This document shows, in pieces, positions 1 to 5,994 of a stretch of DNA of 7,451 nt (position 1 is the stretch's first letter; the number at the start of each line of letters is the position of its first letter). The notes under the pieces were generated by a model. That model was not told the DNA's origin. It did not search any database and saw only the letters and a program-made list of their open reading frames with translations. Made by a program: the position numbers and the translations under genes. Source of the DNA: Kiritimatiellia bacterium (lineage in GTDB: Bacteria > Verrucomicrobiota > Kiritimatiellia > SLAD01); assembly GCA_007128275.1 (NCBI GenBank), contig SKXR01000172.1:1-7451 (forward strand). The letters run 5' to 3'.

Positions 1-37
1 CCAAGGCGGCCTTCTTCACAAATTCACGTCGCTGCAT
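1..37 (-). CDS. 5' end of a Tat-exported protein (partial)
   Basis: Only the first 12 codons are inside the window. Read on the minus strand from the ATG at 37-35 they give MQRREFVKKAAL. This is the start of a twin-arginine signal peptide (R-R-x-F-x-K followed by the beginning of a hydrophobic stretch), so the product is probably folded in the cytoplasm and exported by the Tat system. An alternative ATG two codons earlier (43-41) exists. The purine-rich Shine-Dalgarno stretch (GAGAGGGGG read on the minus strand, about 45-53) sits about 8 nt from the ATG at 37 but only 2 nt from the one at 43, so 37 is preferred. The gene runs off the left edge and is divergent from kdsD. Such leaders are common on secreted oxidoreductases and sulfatases in planctomycete-like genomes, but the mature protein is not visible and no function can be given. 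Confidence 0.7.
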   Translation of the reverse strand, partial: MQRREFVKKAAL

Positions 38-67
38 ATCCATTTCCCCCTCTCACTGGTTGTCCAA

Positions 68-96
68 ACCGTAATTCATCCCTCGAACCCCATCAA
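68..96 (-). promoter_or_regulatory. Candidate promoter of the leftward Tat-protein gene
   Basis: On the minus strand, TTGATG (96-91) and TACGGT (73-68) are separated by 17 bp. They match the sigma-70 consensus at 4/6 and 3/6. A start near position 61 would leave a leader of about 24 nt containing the GA-rich ribosome binding site. The match is weak, and the spacing is the main support. Confidence 0.25.
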
Positions 97-171
97 CTCT
101 ATTAACATCGCGCCGCCTTCGTGGATCCGTTCTTGATTCCTTGTTTCCCGCATTTGACGCGGATGACTGAT

Positions 172-177
172 TATACT
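172..177 (+). promoter_or_regulatory. Candidate -10 element upstream of kdsD
   Basis: TATACT matches the -10 consensus at 5/6 and would start transcription near 184, about 28 nt before the kdsD start codon. No good -35 element lies 16-18 bp upstream. The TTGACG at 154-159 is only 12 bp away, too close for a standard promoter. The element is plausible by position only. Confidence 0.35.
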
Positions 178-211
178 AGCCTCGGGCATCATTCGCATCA
201 GGAGAACGATT

Positions 212-1183
212 GTGGAACACGCCAAGCGCGCCCAAGAGATTATTGACATTGAAATCGAGGGACTGAAAAAAGTCCGTGACGGACTCGGCCTTGAGTTTGG
301 CCGCGCGGTGGCGTTGATTCTTCACACGCTCGACGGCGGCGGGAAGATTGTCATCACGGGCCTCGGCAAGAGCCTTCACATCGGCCAGAAAATCGCCGCC
401 ACCCTGACCAGTACGGGCAGTCCGGCCGTCGTGCTCCATCCTGCGGAAGCCATGCACGGGGACATGGGCATTCTGAACAAGGGCGACGTGGTCGTGGCGC
501 TCAGCTATACGGGCGCGTCCGACGAACTGCTGGCCCTGCTCCCGATGATCAAGGGCTACGACGTGCGCATCGTGGCGCTCACCGGGGATACGGACAGCCC
601 GCTGGCCCGCAACAGTGACGAGGTCATTCCCGTGACCGTGGACCGCGAAGCGTGTCCGCTGAACATTTCTCCAACGAGCAGCACCACGGCCATGCTGGCC
701 GTCGGTGACGCGCTGGCCATGGTGTTGCTGGAAGCGCGCGGCTTTTCGCGCGACGATTACGCGAAACTGCATCCGGGCGGCGCCATCGGACGCGCACTGC
801 TGTTGCGCGTGCGCGACATCATGCGGACCGGGCATCGCGTGGCCCATGTCCCGTCGGGCGCGCGCGTGGAGGACGCCGTGCTGGCCATGACCGAGGCGCG
901 GGCGGGTTCCGTAGTGATCGTGGACGAGGATTACGCCGTAAAGGGCATATTTACGGACGGGGATCTGCGCCGCCATTTGACCGATCAGGCCAACCTGATC
1001 GACCGGAAGATCGATGAGGTCATGTCGCCCAATCCGATCACGTTGTCGCAGGATCTATTGGCCGTCGACGTCCTCGCGCACTTCCGCGAGCATCAAATCG
1101 ATGATTTAATTATCGTCGATGAAAACGAACGGCTTGCCGGGATGGTCGACATCCAGGACCTGCCGAAATTCAAAATATTCTAG
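212..1183 (+). CDS. kdsD: D-arabinose-5-phosphate isomerase (KpsF/GutQ/KdsD family)
   Basis: This cytoplasmic enzyme interconverts ribulose-5-phosphate and arabinose-5-phosphate, the first committed step to Kdo, the sugar linking lipid A to the LPS core. The 323-residue product is close to E. coli KdsD (328). An N-terminal SIS sugar-isomerase domain (about 35-170) carries the GLGKS motif with Lys53, the HPAEAMHGDMG loop (76-86) and PTSSTT (154-159), and leads into HPGGAIG (187-193). Lys53, Glu105, Glu146 and His187 align with the catalytic K59, E111, E152 and H193 of E. coli KdsD at a constant offset of 6. Two CBS domains follow (about 203-255 and 267-320), the first containing GIFTDGDLRR. 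The GTG start is preceded by AGGAG at 200-204 with 7-nt spacing. uppP starts 21 nt downstream, so the two are probably co-transcribed. No kdsA, kdsB or kdsC is seen here. The family call is near certain. A capsule-specific KpsF or a GutQ paralogue cannot be excluded. Confidence 0.95.
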   Translation: MEHAKRAQEIIDIEIEGLKKVRDGLGLEFGRAVALILHTLDGGGKIVITGLGKSLHIGQKIAATLTSTGSPAVVLHPAEAMHGDMGILNKGDVVVALSYTGASDELLALLPMIKGYDVRIVALTGDTDSPLARNSDEVIPVTVDREACPLNISPTSSTTAMLAVGDALAMVLLEARGFSRDDYAKLHPGGAIGRALLLRVRDIMRTGHRVAHVPSGARVEDAVLAMTEARAGSVVIVDEDYAVKGIFTDGDLRRHLTDQANLIDRKIDEVMSPNPITLSQDLLAVDVLAHFREHQIDDLIIVDENERLAGMVDIQDLPKFKIF

Positions 1184-1204
1184 TACCCGTCAGGGGAAAC
1201 ACTC

Positions 1205-2140
1205 ATGAAACGCCTCTCTTGCATCCTGTTATTTGCCTTTCTCATTCCCGCCGCGGCCCTGGCCGAGCCGGAAGCACCGGAGCCCATCGTCCACATGACC
1301 TTCATGCAAGCGCTGATTCTCGGCGCGGTGGAAGGATTCACGGAATATCTGCCGGTGAGTTCGACGGGGCACTTGATCCTGACGCAACGCGCCATGGGGA
1401 TCGGTCAGACCGAAGCGGACAATCAGGCGGCGGATGCCTATTCGATCTGCATTCAAGCCGGCGCTATTCTCGCGGTATTGACGCTCTATTTCCCGTACAT
1501 GCGGCGCATGTTCAAGGGCGTGTTCGGACGCGATCCCGGAGGCTTGCGTCTCGCGATCAATATTGGTGTCGCGTTCCTGCCCGCCGCCGTCATCGGCCTG
1601 CTGTTTCACGGCCCGATCAAAGAACACCTGTTTGGGCTGCAGCCCATTGTCTTTGCGTGGTTTGTCGGCGGTGTGGCCATCTTGGTGGTGAGCCGATGGC
1701 GTCGCGCTCGTCCGGACCAGCCGGGCCTGTTGTTGGAGCAATTGACGTGGAAACACGCGCTGCTCATCGGATTCATGCAATGCATCGCCATGTGGCCCGG
1801 CACCAGCCGCAGCCTGGTGACGATTGTCGGAGGCCTGATTGTCGGCATGAACCTGACATCCGCCGTGGTCTTCAGCTTCCTGTTGGGCGTGGTCACACTC
1901 ACGGCGGCCACAGCCTATGACACGTTACAGCATGGCGAACTGATGCTGGAAGTATTCGGCTTCACGAACATCGCCGTCGGGTTCATCATGGCGACCATCA
2001 CCGCAGTCATCTCGGTGAAATGGTTTCTGGCCTATCTCCAGAAACACGGGTTGGCCCTGTTCGGCTATTATCGCATTGCCTTGGCCATCACGGTCGCCGT
2101 CCTGATGTGGATGGGGCTGTTGGCGGACCGGATTCCATAG
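1205..2140 (+). CDS. uppP: Undecaprenyl-diphosphatase UppP (BacA) with N-terminal signal peptide
   Basis: This integral inner-membrane enzyme dephosphorylates undecaprenyl diphosphate to recycle the lipid carrier for peptidoglycan and O-antigen synthesis; its overexpression classically gives bacitracin resistance. The product has 311 residues against about 273 in E. coli. Signature 1 (about 41-60) contains Glu43, Glu47, Ser53 and His56, matching E17, E21, S27 and H30 of E. coli UppP. Signature 2 is PGTSRS (198-203) with Arg202 as the essential arginine; the next residue is Leu rather than the usual small residue. Several hydrophobic segments follow, the last near 284-307. Residues 1-20 (MKR, a hydrophobic core, then AALA before EPE) look like a cleavable signal peptide absent from most UppP. 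The usual family start would be near Met31. The upstream ATG is preferred because AGGGGA at 1192-1197 lies 7 nt before it. It follows kdsD by 21 nt and is probably in the same transcript. Confidence 0.94.
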   Translation: MKRLSCILLFAFLIPAAALAEPEAPEPIVHMTFMQALILGAVEGFTEYLPVSSTGHLILTQRAMGIGQTEADNQAADAYSICIQAGAILAVLTLYFPYMRRMFKGVFGRDPGGLRLAINIGVAFLPAAVIGLLFHGPIKEHLFGLQPIVFAWFVGGVAILVVSRWRRARPDQPGLLLEQLTWKHALLIGFMQCIAMWPGTSRSLVTIVGGLIVGMNLTSAVVFSFLLGVVTLTAATAYDTLQHGELMLEVFGFTNIAVGFIMATITAVISVKWFLAYLQKHGLALFGYYRIALAITVAVLMWMGLLADRIP

Positions 2141-2157
2141 GGCGGGGATTTCAGGGG

Positions 2158-2186
2158 TTTCCTCTTTCGCCCGAAACCGGTATAGT
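2158..2186 (+). promoter_or_regulatory. Promoter giving a probable leaderless mRNA
   Basis: TATAGT at 2181-2186 matches the -10 consensus at 5/6, with TTTCCT (3/6) at 2158-2163 exactly 17 bp upstream. The ATG of the next gene begins at 2193, the position where transcription from this -10 would be expected to start. No Shine-Dalgarno sequence lies before that ATG. Together these suggest transcription and translation begin at the same base. Confidence 0.5.
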
Positions 2187-2192
2187 GTTCCC

Positions 2193-2687
2193 ATGAACAT
2201 GCGCGTTGTCCAATGGCTCTTGACGGGATTGTTATTCCACGGCGTCGCGACCGGCGTTCCTGCGCAGGACCGGGGCACCGGGGTCGGCATCATAGCGGGC
2301 GAACCGACCGGGGTGAGCCTGAAACAATGGATCGGCCCGCTGACCGCCGTCGATGCGGCCATGGCTTGGTCGTTCGAACGCAACACCTCCGTTCAGTTGC
2401 ACAGCAATTTCCTGATCCATGATTACCAGGTCATCAACCTGGCGCCCGGGCGTTGGCCCGTGTATTACGGGCTCGGCGGACGCGTGAAATTCGACGATCG
2501 CCGGCGACGCAGCGACAGGGATCGCACGCACACGCGTGTAGGCATTCGCGCCCCGCTGGGCATGGCGCATATGCCGGACGACTATCCGGTGGACATTTTT
2601 CTCGAAGTCGTGCCCATATTGGACTTGGCCCCGTCGGCGGCCTTTGCCCTGAACGCGGCAATCGGGGTTCGGTACTTCTTTCCATGA
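2193..2687 (+). CDS. Small exported beta-barrel-like protein, probable outer membrane
   Basis: I recognise a general fold class, not a named family. The 164-residue product has a signal peptide (1-24: MNMR, a hydrophobic segment, then VPA before QD). The mature part consists of short alternating hydrophobic/polar stretches typical of a small beta-barrel, about seven or eight strands: around 28-47, 51-61, 65-82, 88-100, 114-126, 133-147 and 150-163. The GxGxxAGEPTGxSLKQW segment near the mature N-terminus and the final NAAIGVRYFF, which ends in aromatics like a BAM recognition strand, resemble small uncharacterised outer-membrane proteins. The last residue is Pro rather than Phe, which is unusual. 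A basic, Asp/Arg-rich loop (101-113) probably marks a turn. The start at 2193 is favoured by the leaderless-type promoter; a second ATG two codons later is possible. It sits between uppP and a PpiD-like chaperone that could serve outer-membrane protein folding. Function is unknown. Confidence 0.75.
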   Translation: MNMRVVQWLLTGLLFHGVATGVPAQDRGTGVGIIAGEPTGVSLKQWIGPLTAVDAAMAWSFERNTSVQLHSNFLIHDYQVINLAPGRWPVYYGLGGRVKFDDRRRRSDRDRTHTRVGIRAPLGMAHMPDDYPVDIFLEVVPILDLAPSAAFALNAAIGVRYFFP

Positions 2688-2704
2688 ACGCGCCGGTTTC
2701 CCGA

Positions 2705-2733
2705 TTGACCTGACCCCGTTCCGCCGGTATCGT
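2705..2733 (+). promoter_or_regulatory. Sigma-70-type promoter of the PpiD-like gene
   Basis: TTGACC at 2705-2710 (5/6) and TATCGT at 2728-2733 (4/6) are separated by 17 bp. Transcription from about 2740 would give a leader of about 28 nt containing the AAGGAA ribosome binding site (2753-2758). It begins just after the stop codon of the preceding gene, so the chaperone gene likely has its own transcript. Confidence 0.55.
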
Positions 2734-2767
2734 CCCCTACTCCCATATATGTAAGGAATATTGTCCC

Positions 2768-4516
2768 ATGACCATGCTCATCACCAAATTCAATAAGCTG
2801 ATTGCGAACAAGTTCGTCTGGATCGGTTTCACCTTTCTGATCGTCCTCGCCTTTGTCGCGTGGGACATGTCGGTTCCGGACGATGCCCGCGATCCCTCCG
2901 AACGCCAAGCGGCGGGGATGCTGTTCGGCAAGCCCGTGTCGCCCGACGAACTGCGGACGGCCTATGTGCACACCTATATGGCCGTCACTCTGGCCATGGG
3001 CCAGACCCTTCCGATCAGCGAAGAGTTGGACAAGGAACTGACGAACATGGCTTGGAAACGCCTGGCCTCACTAAAACAAGCGCAGAAGATGGGGATCCGG
3101 ACCACCGACCGCGAAGTGGTGGAGGCCATTCGCAGTTTTCCTGATTTTCATGAGCAGAATCAGTTCAACCCCGACCTCTACCGGTCGTTTATCCAGCAGT
3201 ACCTCGGTCGCCTGGGTTTTGGCGCCAATCAGTTCGAAGAACATATCCGCCAGGAACTCGTCCTACAGAAACTGCAGCGGATGGTGTCGGAATCCGTCAT
3301 CATCACGCCCGCCGAGATCCAGCGCGCCATCAATTCCTTCGGCGACGAATTCACCGTTCAATACGTCATCGTCAACGAAGATGTCCTGGGCGAAGGACTG
3401 GAGATCACCGACGAAGAAGCCCGCGCCTTCTACGATGAGCATAGCGAAGACTTCACCATTCCCCCGCGCGTCAGCGTAAAGTATGTCCGCTTCCCGATCG
3501 ACGCGTACAAGGACGAGGTGGACATTACGGAAGGGCAGGCGCTGGACTATTACGACTTGAATATCGAAGAATTCACCAGATATGAGGATGACCCCGCCCT
3601 CGACGACGGGGAAGAAGAAAGCCCGTTTGCCGATGACGATCTCTTCCGAGTCGCCACGACCATTCCCTTTGAAGACGTCAAGGACGAGATCATCGACCGG
3701 TTACGGCGTGAAATGGCCGCGCGACGAGCCGCCGATGTGGCGATGGACTACGTCATTGACCTCGTGCCCGACCGAGACGGGGTGGCCGCCACGTTCGAGG
3801 AAGCCGCGGAAACCTACGGAGTGACGATCGAGAAAACCGCCCCCTTTGCCCGGGGCGAATTGCCTGAAGGGATCGATGCCGATCTGTCGTTCAGCGTCGC
3901 GGCGTTCGATCTACGCCCACATCCCGAGTACTATTTCAGCGACGCGATTGAAGGCGACGACGACATCTACGTCCTGGCGCTGGAGGAGCGTCATCCCGCC
4001 TATGTCCCCGACTACGAAGAAGTGAAGGGCCGGGTGTACGAAGCGGCGCGCGCGGATGCCATCCAGCGTGCCGTCATGGACCTGGCCGAAACCTTCCGGG
4101 AAACAGCCGGCACCGAGTTGCGCGCGGGCACCTCCTTTGCGGAGATTGCTGAAACATTTGCCATTCCGGCTCGTGCACCGATCACCTTCACGGCAGCCAC
4201 GGGATTGGAGGACCTCGAATACGGCGAGCAAGTATTACGCGCCGTATTGGCCTACAACGAGGGAGAAGTCACCGCCCCCGTCCGTGTCAACGACGCCTAT
4301 CTGGTCGCTCATGTGCAAACGCGGTCGGCTGCGGACATCGCGCAGTATGCCGACTTTCGCCAGCAGATTATCGCGACGCTCGCCCGCGAACGGGCGCGCA
4401 TCCTCTTCGATGAGTGGCAGGCCCATTTGCTACGGCAGGCGGATTTCACCCCGCGAGTCGTCCCCCCGCGCGTCCCGGATGAGGACTATGAAGACGACTG
4501 GGTGCGAGCGGAATAG
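2768..4516 (+). CDS. Membrane-anchored PpiD/SurA-like periplasmic chaperone
   Basis: Probable inner-membrane-anchored periplasmic folding factor for exported and outer-membrane proteins. Of 582 residues (E. coli PpiD has 623), 1-15 are basic, about 16-33 form one hydrophobic signal anchor (FVWIGFTFLIVLAFVAW), and the rest is soluble and should face the periplasm. Residues about 50-190 resemble the SurA/PpiD N-terminal chaperone domain: a short segment ending FGKPVS, helices carrying AWKRLASLKQAQKMGI, the DREVVEAIRSFPDF stretch and a Gln/Arg-rich helix ending near 173. The middle (about 212-410) is where PpiD carries its parvulin domain. Here I find no canonical parvulin motif such as GGDLG, and instead an acidic insertion (272-291). 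Two further segments (about 415-470 and 480-560) resemble the C-terminal chaperone helices. The C-terminus is acidic. AAGGAA at 2753-2758 supports the start, with slightly long spacing. A prolyl-isomerase label would be unsafe; chaperone without PPIase activity is the better reading. Confidence 0.75.
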   Translation: MTMLITKFNKLIANKFVWIGFTFLIVLAFVAWDMSVPDDARDPSERQAAGMLFGKPVSPDELRTAYVHTYMAVTLAMGQTLPISEELDKELTNMAWKRLASLKQAQKMGIRTTDREVVEAIRSFPDFHEQNQFNPDLYRSFIQQYLGRLGFGANQFEEHIRQELVLQKLQRMVSESVIITPAEIQRAINSFGDEFTVQYVIVNEDVLGEGLEITDEEARAFYDEHSEDFTIPPRVSVKYVRFPIDAYKDEVDITEGQALDYYDLNIEEFTRYEDDPALDDGEEESPFADDDLFRVATTIPFEDVKDEIIDRLRREMAARRAADVAMDYVIDLVPDRDGVAATFEEAAETYGVTIEKTAPFARGELPEGIDADLSFSVAAFDLRPHPEYYFSDAIEGDDDIYVLALEERHPAYVPDYEEVKGRVYEAARADAIQRAVMDLAETFRETAGTELRAGTSFAEIAETFAIPARAPITFTAATGLEDLEYGEQVLRAVLAYNEGEVTAPVRVNDAYLVAHVQTRSAADIAQYADFRQQIIATLARERARILFDEWQAHLLRQADFTPRVVPPRVPDEDYEDDWVRAE

Positions 4517-4695
4517 CCTTCTGGGATTCCCGTCTTGATCGGTAGTCCCCTGCTCCAGCAGGGAACCGGACCAAGCTTGGCTGGGCGGTTCAGGCATGCG
4601 CGGCGGTCCCGCTGCTTTTCGGAGCGCTCTGGCAATCAATTCCGTAAACAAATCTTGACCTTTGCCACACAGAATGCTTTTTTTACTACTTGCTT
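4517..4695 (+). other. Intergenic region between envelope and microcompartment blocks
   Basis: No convincing gene lies in these 179 nt. A perfect inverted repeat, CCCTGCT-cc-AGCAGGG, sits at 4548-4563 (realistically 6 bp plus a 4-nt loop), without a following T-run. TTGACC at 4655-4660 repeats the -35 seen at 2705, and a T-rich stretch with TTTACT at 4682-4687 lies 9 nt before the next ATG, but the spacer between them is 21 bp, too long for a good promoter. A promoter for the microcompartment genes is expected here but cannot be fixed. No clear Shine-Dalgarno precedes the ATG at 4696. Confidence 0.5.
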
Positions 4696-5973
4696 ATGAA
4701 TAAAGTCTTGAAAGTCGCTATAGGGTCCGATCATGGAGGTTTCGACCTCAAACAGCGCTTGATTCCCCACCTGCAATCGCTGGGCCATCACCCGACGGAT
4801 TGCGGGACCTATAGCAAAGATGCCGTGGACTATCCGGTGATCGCCCATGCAGTGGCGGCCAAAGTGGCGGACGGCACATGTGACTTCGGCATCGTAGTGG
4901 ACGGGGCCGGCATCGGGTCGGCGATGACCGCCAACAAGGTTCGCGGCGTGCGCGCGGCGGCCTGCTACAACGAGGCCCTGGCCCGAAACAGCCGCGAACA
5001 CAATGGCGCAAATGTCTTGACTCTCGGGGCGGGTCAAACGAACATGGCCAACGCGCAGGCTATCGTATCCGTCTTCTTAAGCACGGACTGCACGGAAGCA
5101 CGGCACAAACGCCGCGTACAAATGATTATGGATGTCGAAAGCGGTCGCCTTCAGAGCGCCCGCTCATCGGGAACTTCAACCTCAACACAGGGGGACAATG
5201 TGGATTTATCGCCACAGGATGTTGAACGCATTGCCGGGCGCGTCAAAGAACTGATCGCCCAATCGTCCGGGGGCAGCGCCCCTTCCTTAGCCGTCAACAT
5301 GGACGCCGAATCGCTGGCGAAGATGATTGACCACACCATTTTGCGGCCGGACGCCTCGCGTGCCGACGTCGAAAAGCTGTGTCGCGAGGCCGTACAGCAC
5401 GGGTTTTTCTCGGTCTGCGTCAATTCCACCTGGGTTCCGCTGGCCCGCGAGCTCGTCAAGGACTCGAATGTGAAGGTCTGCGCCGTGGTCGGATTTCCGC
5501 TGGGCGCGCAACCGCCCCAGATCAAGGCCATGGAAGCCCGGAAAGCCATTCGTGAAGGCGCCAAGGAAATCGACATGGTCATCAATGTCGGCGCGCTGAA
5601 AAGCGGCGACGACAAATTGGTCCTGAACGACATCCGCGCCGTGGTCGAATCCTGCAAGGACGGGCGCGCGCTCTCCAAGGTGATTCTCGAAAACAGCCTC
5701 CTGACGGACGAAGAGAAGGTACGCGCATGCGAATTGAGCATGCAGGCGCGCGCCGACTTCGTGAAGACCTCCACCGGATTCAGTAGCGGCGGCGCCACCG
5801 CCGAGGACATCGCCCTGATGGCCCGTACCGTGGCGCCCAAGAAACTCGGTGTGAAAGCGTCGGGCGGCGTGCGCACCTACGATGACGCGATGAAGATGAT
5901 CGCGGCGGGCGCCACGCGCATCGGAGCAAGCAGTAGTGTGAAAATATTGGAAGAAGCCAGAGCAAGAAACTAA
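4696..5973 (+). CDS. rpiB-deoC: RpiB-like isomerase / deoxyribose-phosphate aldolase fusion, BMC cargo enzyme
   Basis: Bifunctional 425-residue protein, likely the signature enzyme of the adjacent microcompartment. Residues 1-150 are an RpiB/LacA/LacB-type aldose-ketose isomerase: GSDHGG (10-15), GAGIG (70-74), ANK (79-81), His102-Asn103, and Arg136/His137/Arg140 in the phosphate-binding tail. Asp69 replaces catalytic Cys66 of E. coli RpiB, and Gly113 sits where E. coli has Arg110. Residues 151-202 are a Ser/Thr/Gly-rich linker around an amphipathic helix (172-189). Residues 203-425 are a class I DERA: Asp293, the Schiff-base Lys357 in KTSTGF, Lys387 in KASGG, and a GASSS phosphate-binding end. 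DERA cleaves 2-deoxyribose-5-phosphate to acetaldehyde and glyceraldehyde-3-phosphate. The ATG at 4696 (MNKVLKVAIGSDHGG) fits normal RpiB starts; a TTG two codons earlier is less likely. BMC-T starts 21 nt after the stop. The combination matches SPU-type loci. The real substrate of the isomerase half is uncertain. Confidence 0.92.
   Translation: MNKVLKVAIGSDHGGFDLKQRLIPHLQSLGHHPTDCGTYSKDAVDYPVIAHAVAAKVADGTCDFGIVVDGAGIGSAMTANKVRGVRAAACYNEALARNSREHNGANVLTLGAGQTNMANAQAIVSVFLSTDCTEARHKRRVQMIMDVESGRLQSARSSGTSTSTQGDNVDLSPQDVERIAGRVKELIAQSSGGSAPSLAVNMDAESLAKMIDHTILRPDASRADVEKLCREAVQHGFFSVCVNSTWVPLARELVKDSNVKVCAVVGFPLGAQPPQIKAMEARKAIREGAKEIDMVINVGALKSGDDKLVLNDIRAVVESCKDGRALSKVILENSLLTDEEKVRACELSMQARADFVKTSTGFSSGGATAEDIALMARTVAPKKLGVKASGGVRTYDDAMKMIAAGATRIGASSSVKILEEARARN
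5189..5202 (+). promoter_or_regulatory. Possible internal ribosome binding site and GTG start for DERA alone
   Basis: Inside the linker of the fusion, AGGGGGA (5189-5195) precedes an in-frame GTG (5200-5202, Val169 of the fusion) by about 5 nt. Initiation there would give a 257-residue protein beginning M-D-L-S-P-Q-D, with the amphipathic helix at its N-terminus followed by the complete DERA domain. This layout is what a stand-alone BMC-targeted aldolase gene would look like. The signal is seen in the sequence; its use is inference. Confidence 0.35.
5209..5262 (+). other. Putative encapsulation peptide within the fusion linker
   Basis: Codons 172-189 of the fusion encode an 18-residue helix, SPQDVERIAGRVKELIAQ. 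Val176, Ile179, Ala180, Val183, Leu186 and Ile187 fall on one face, and charged residues (Asp175, Glu177, Arg178, Arg182, Lys184, Glu185) on the others. It is flanked by flexible Ser/Thr/Gly-rich segments (156-168 and 190-197). Length, amphipathicity and flexible flanks match BMC encapsulation peptides, which dock cargo onto shell proteins or nucleate the core. Most such peptides are terminal; this one lies between two domains. Confidence 0.6.
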
Positions 5974-5994
5974 TAGGCAGGAAGGAGTCACCCC

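Noticed and set aside
176..976. A 266-codon minus-strand open frame opposite kdsD
   Set aside because: It lies entirely over a well-identified isomerase gene, is rich in His/Arg/Gln as expected from a GC-rich antisense shadow, and resembles no protein family.
4548..4563. CCCTGCT/AGCAGGG inverted repeat as an intrinsic terminator for the PpiD-like gene
   Set aside because: The stem is short (6-7 bp) with a tight loop, and no T-run follows. The T-run at 4678-4684 is more than 100 nt away and is not preceded by a hairpin.
4690..4695. TTG at 4690 as the start of the RpiB-DERA fusion
   Set aside because: The ATG two codons later gives the usual RpiB N-terminus, and neither codon has a Shine-Dalgarno sequence that would favour TTG.
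4696..5973. Standard housekeeping nucleoside-catabolism deoC/rpiB
   Set aside because: The fusion, the encapsulation-like helix, the Asp substitution and the immediate shell-gene neighbours point to a microcompartment enzyme. No deoA, deoB, deoD or nucleoside transporter gene is nearby in the window.
5151..5991. Two long minus-strand open frames opposite the DERA part (241 and 234 codons)
   Set aside because: The plus strand encodes a complete aldolase with all catalytic residues. The antisense products have shadow-like composition and no motifs.
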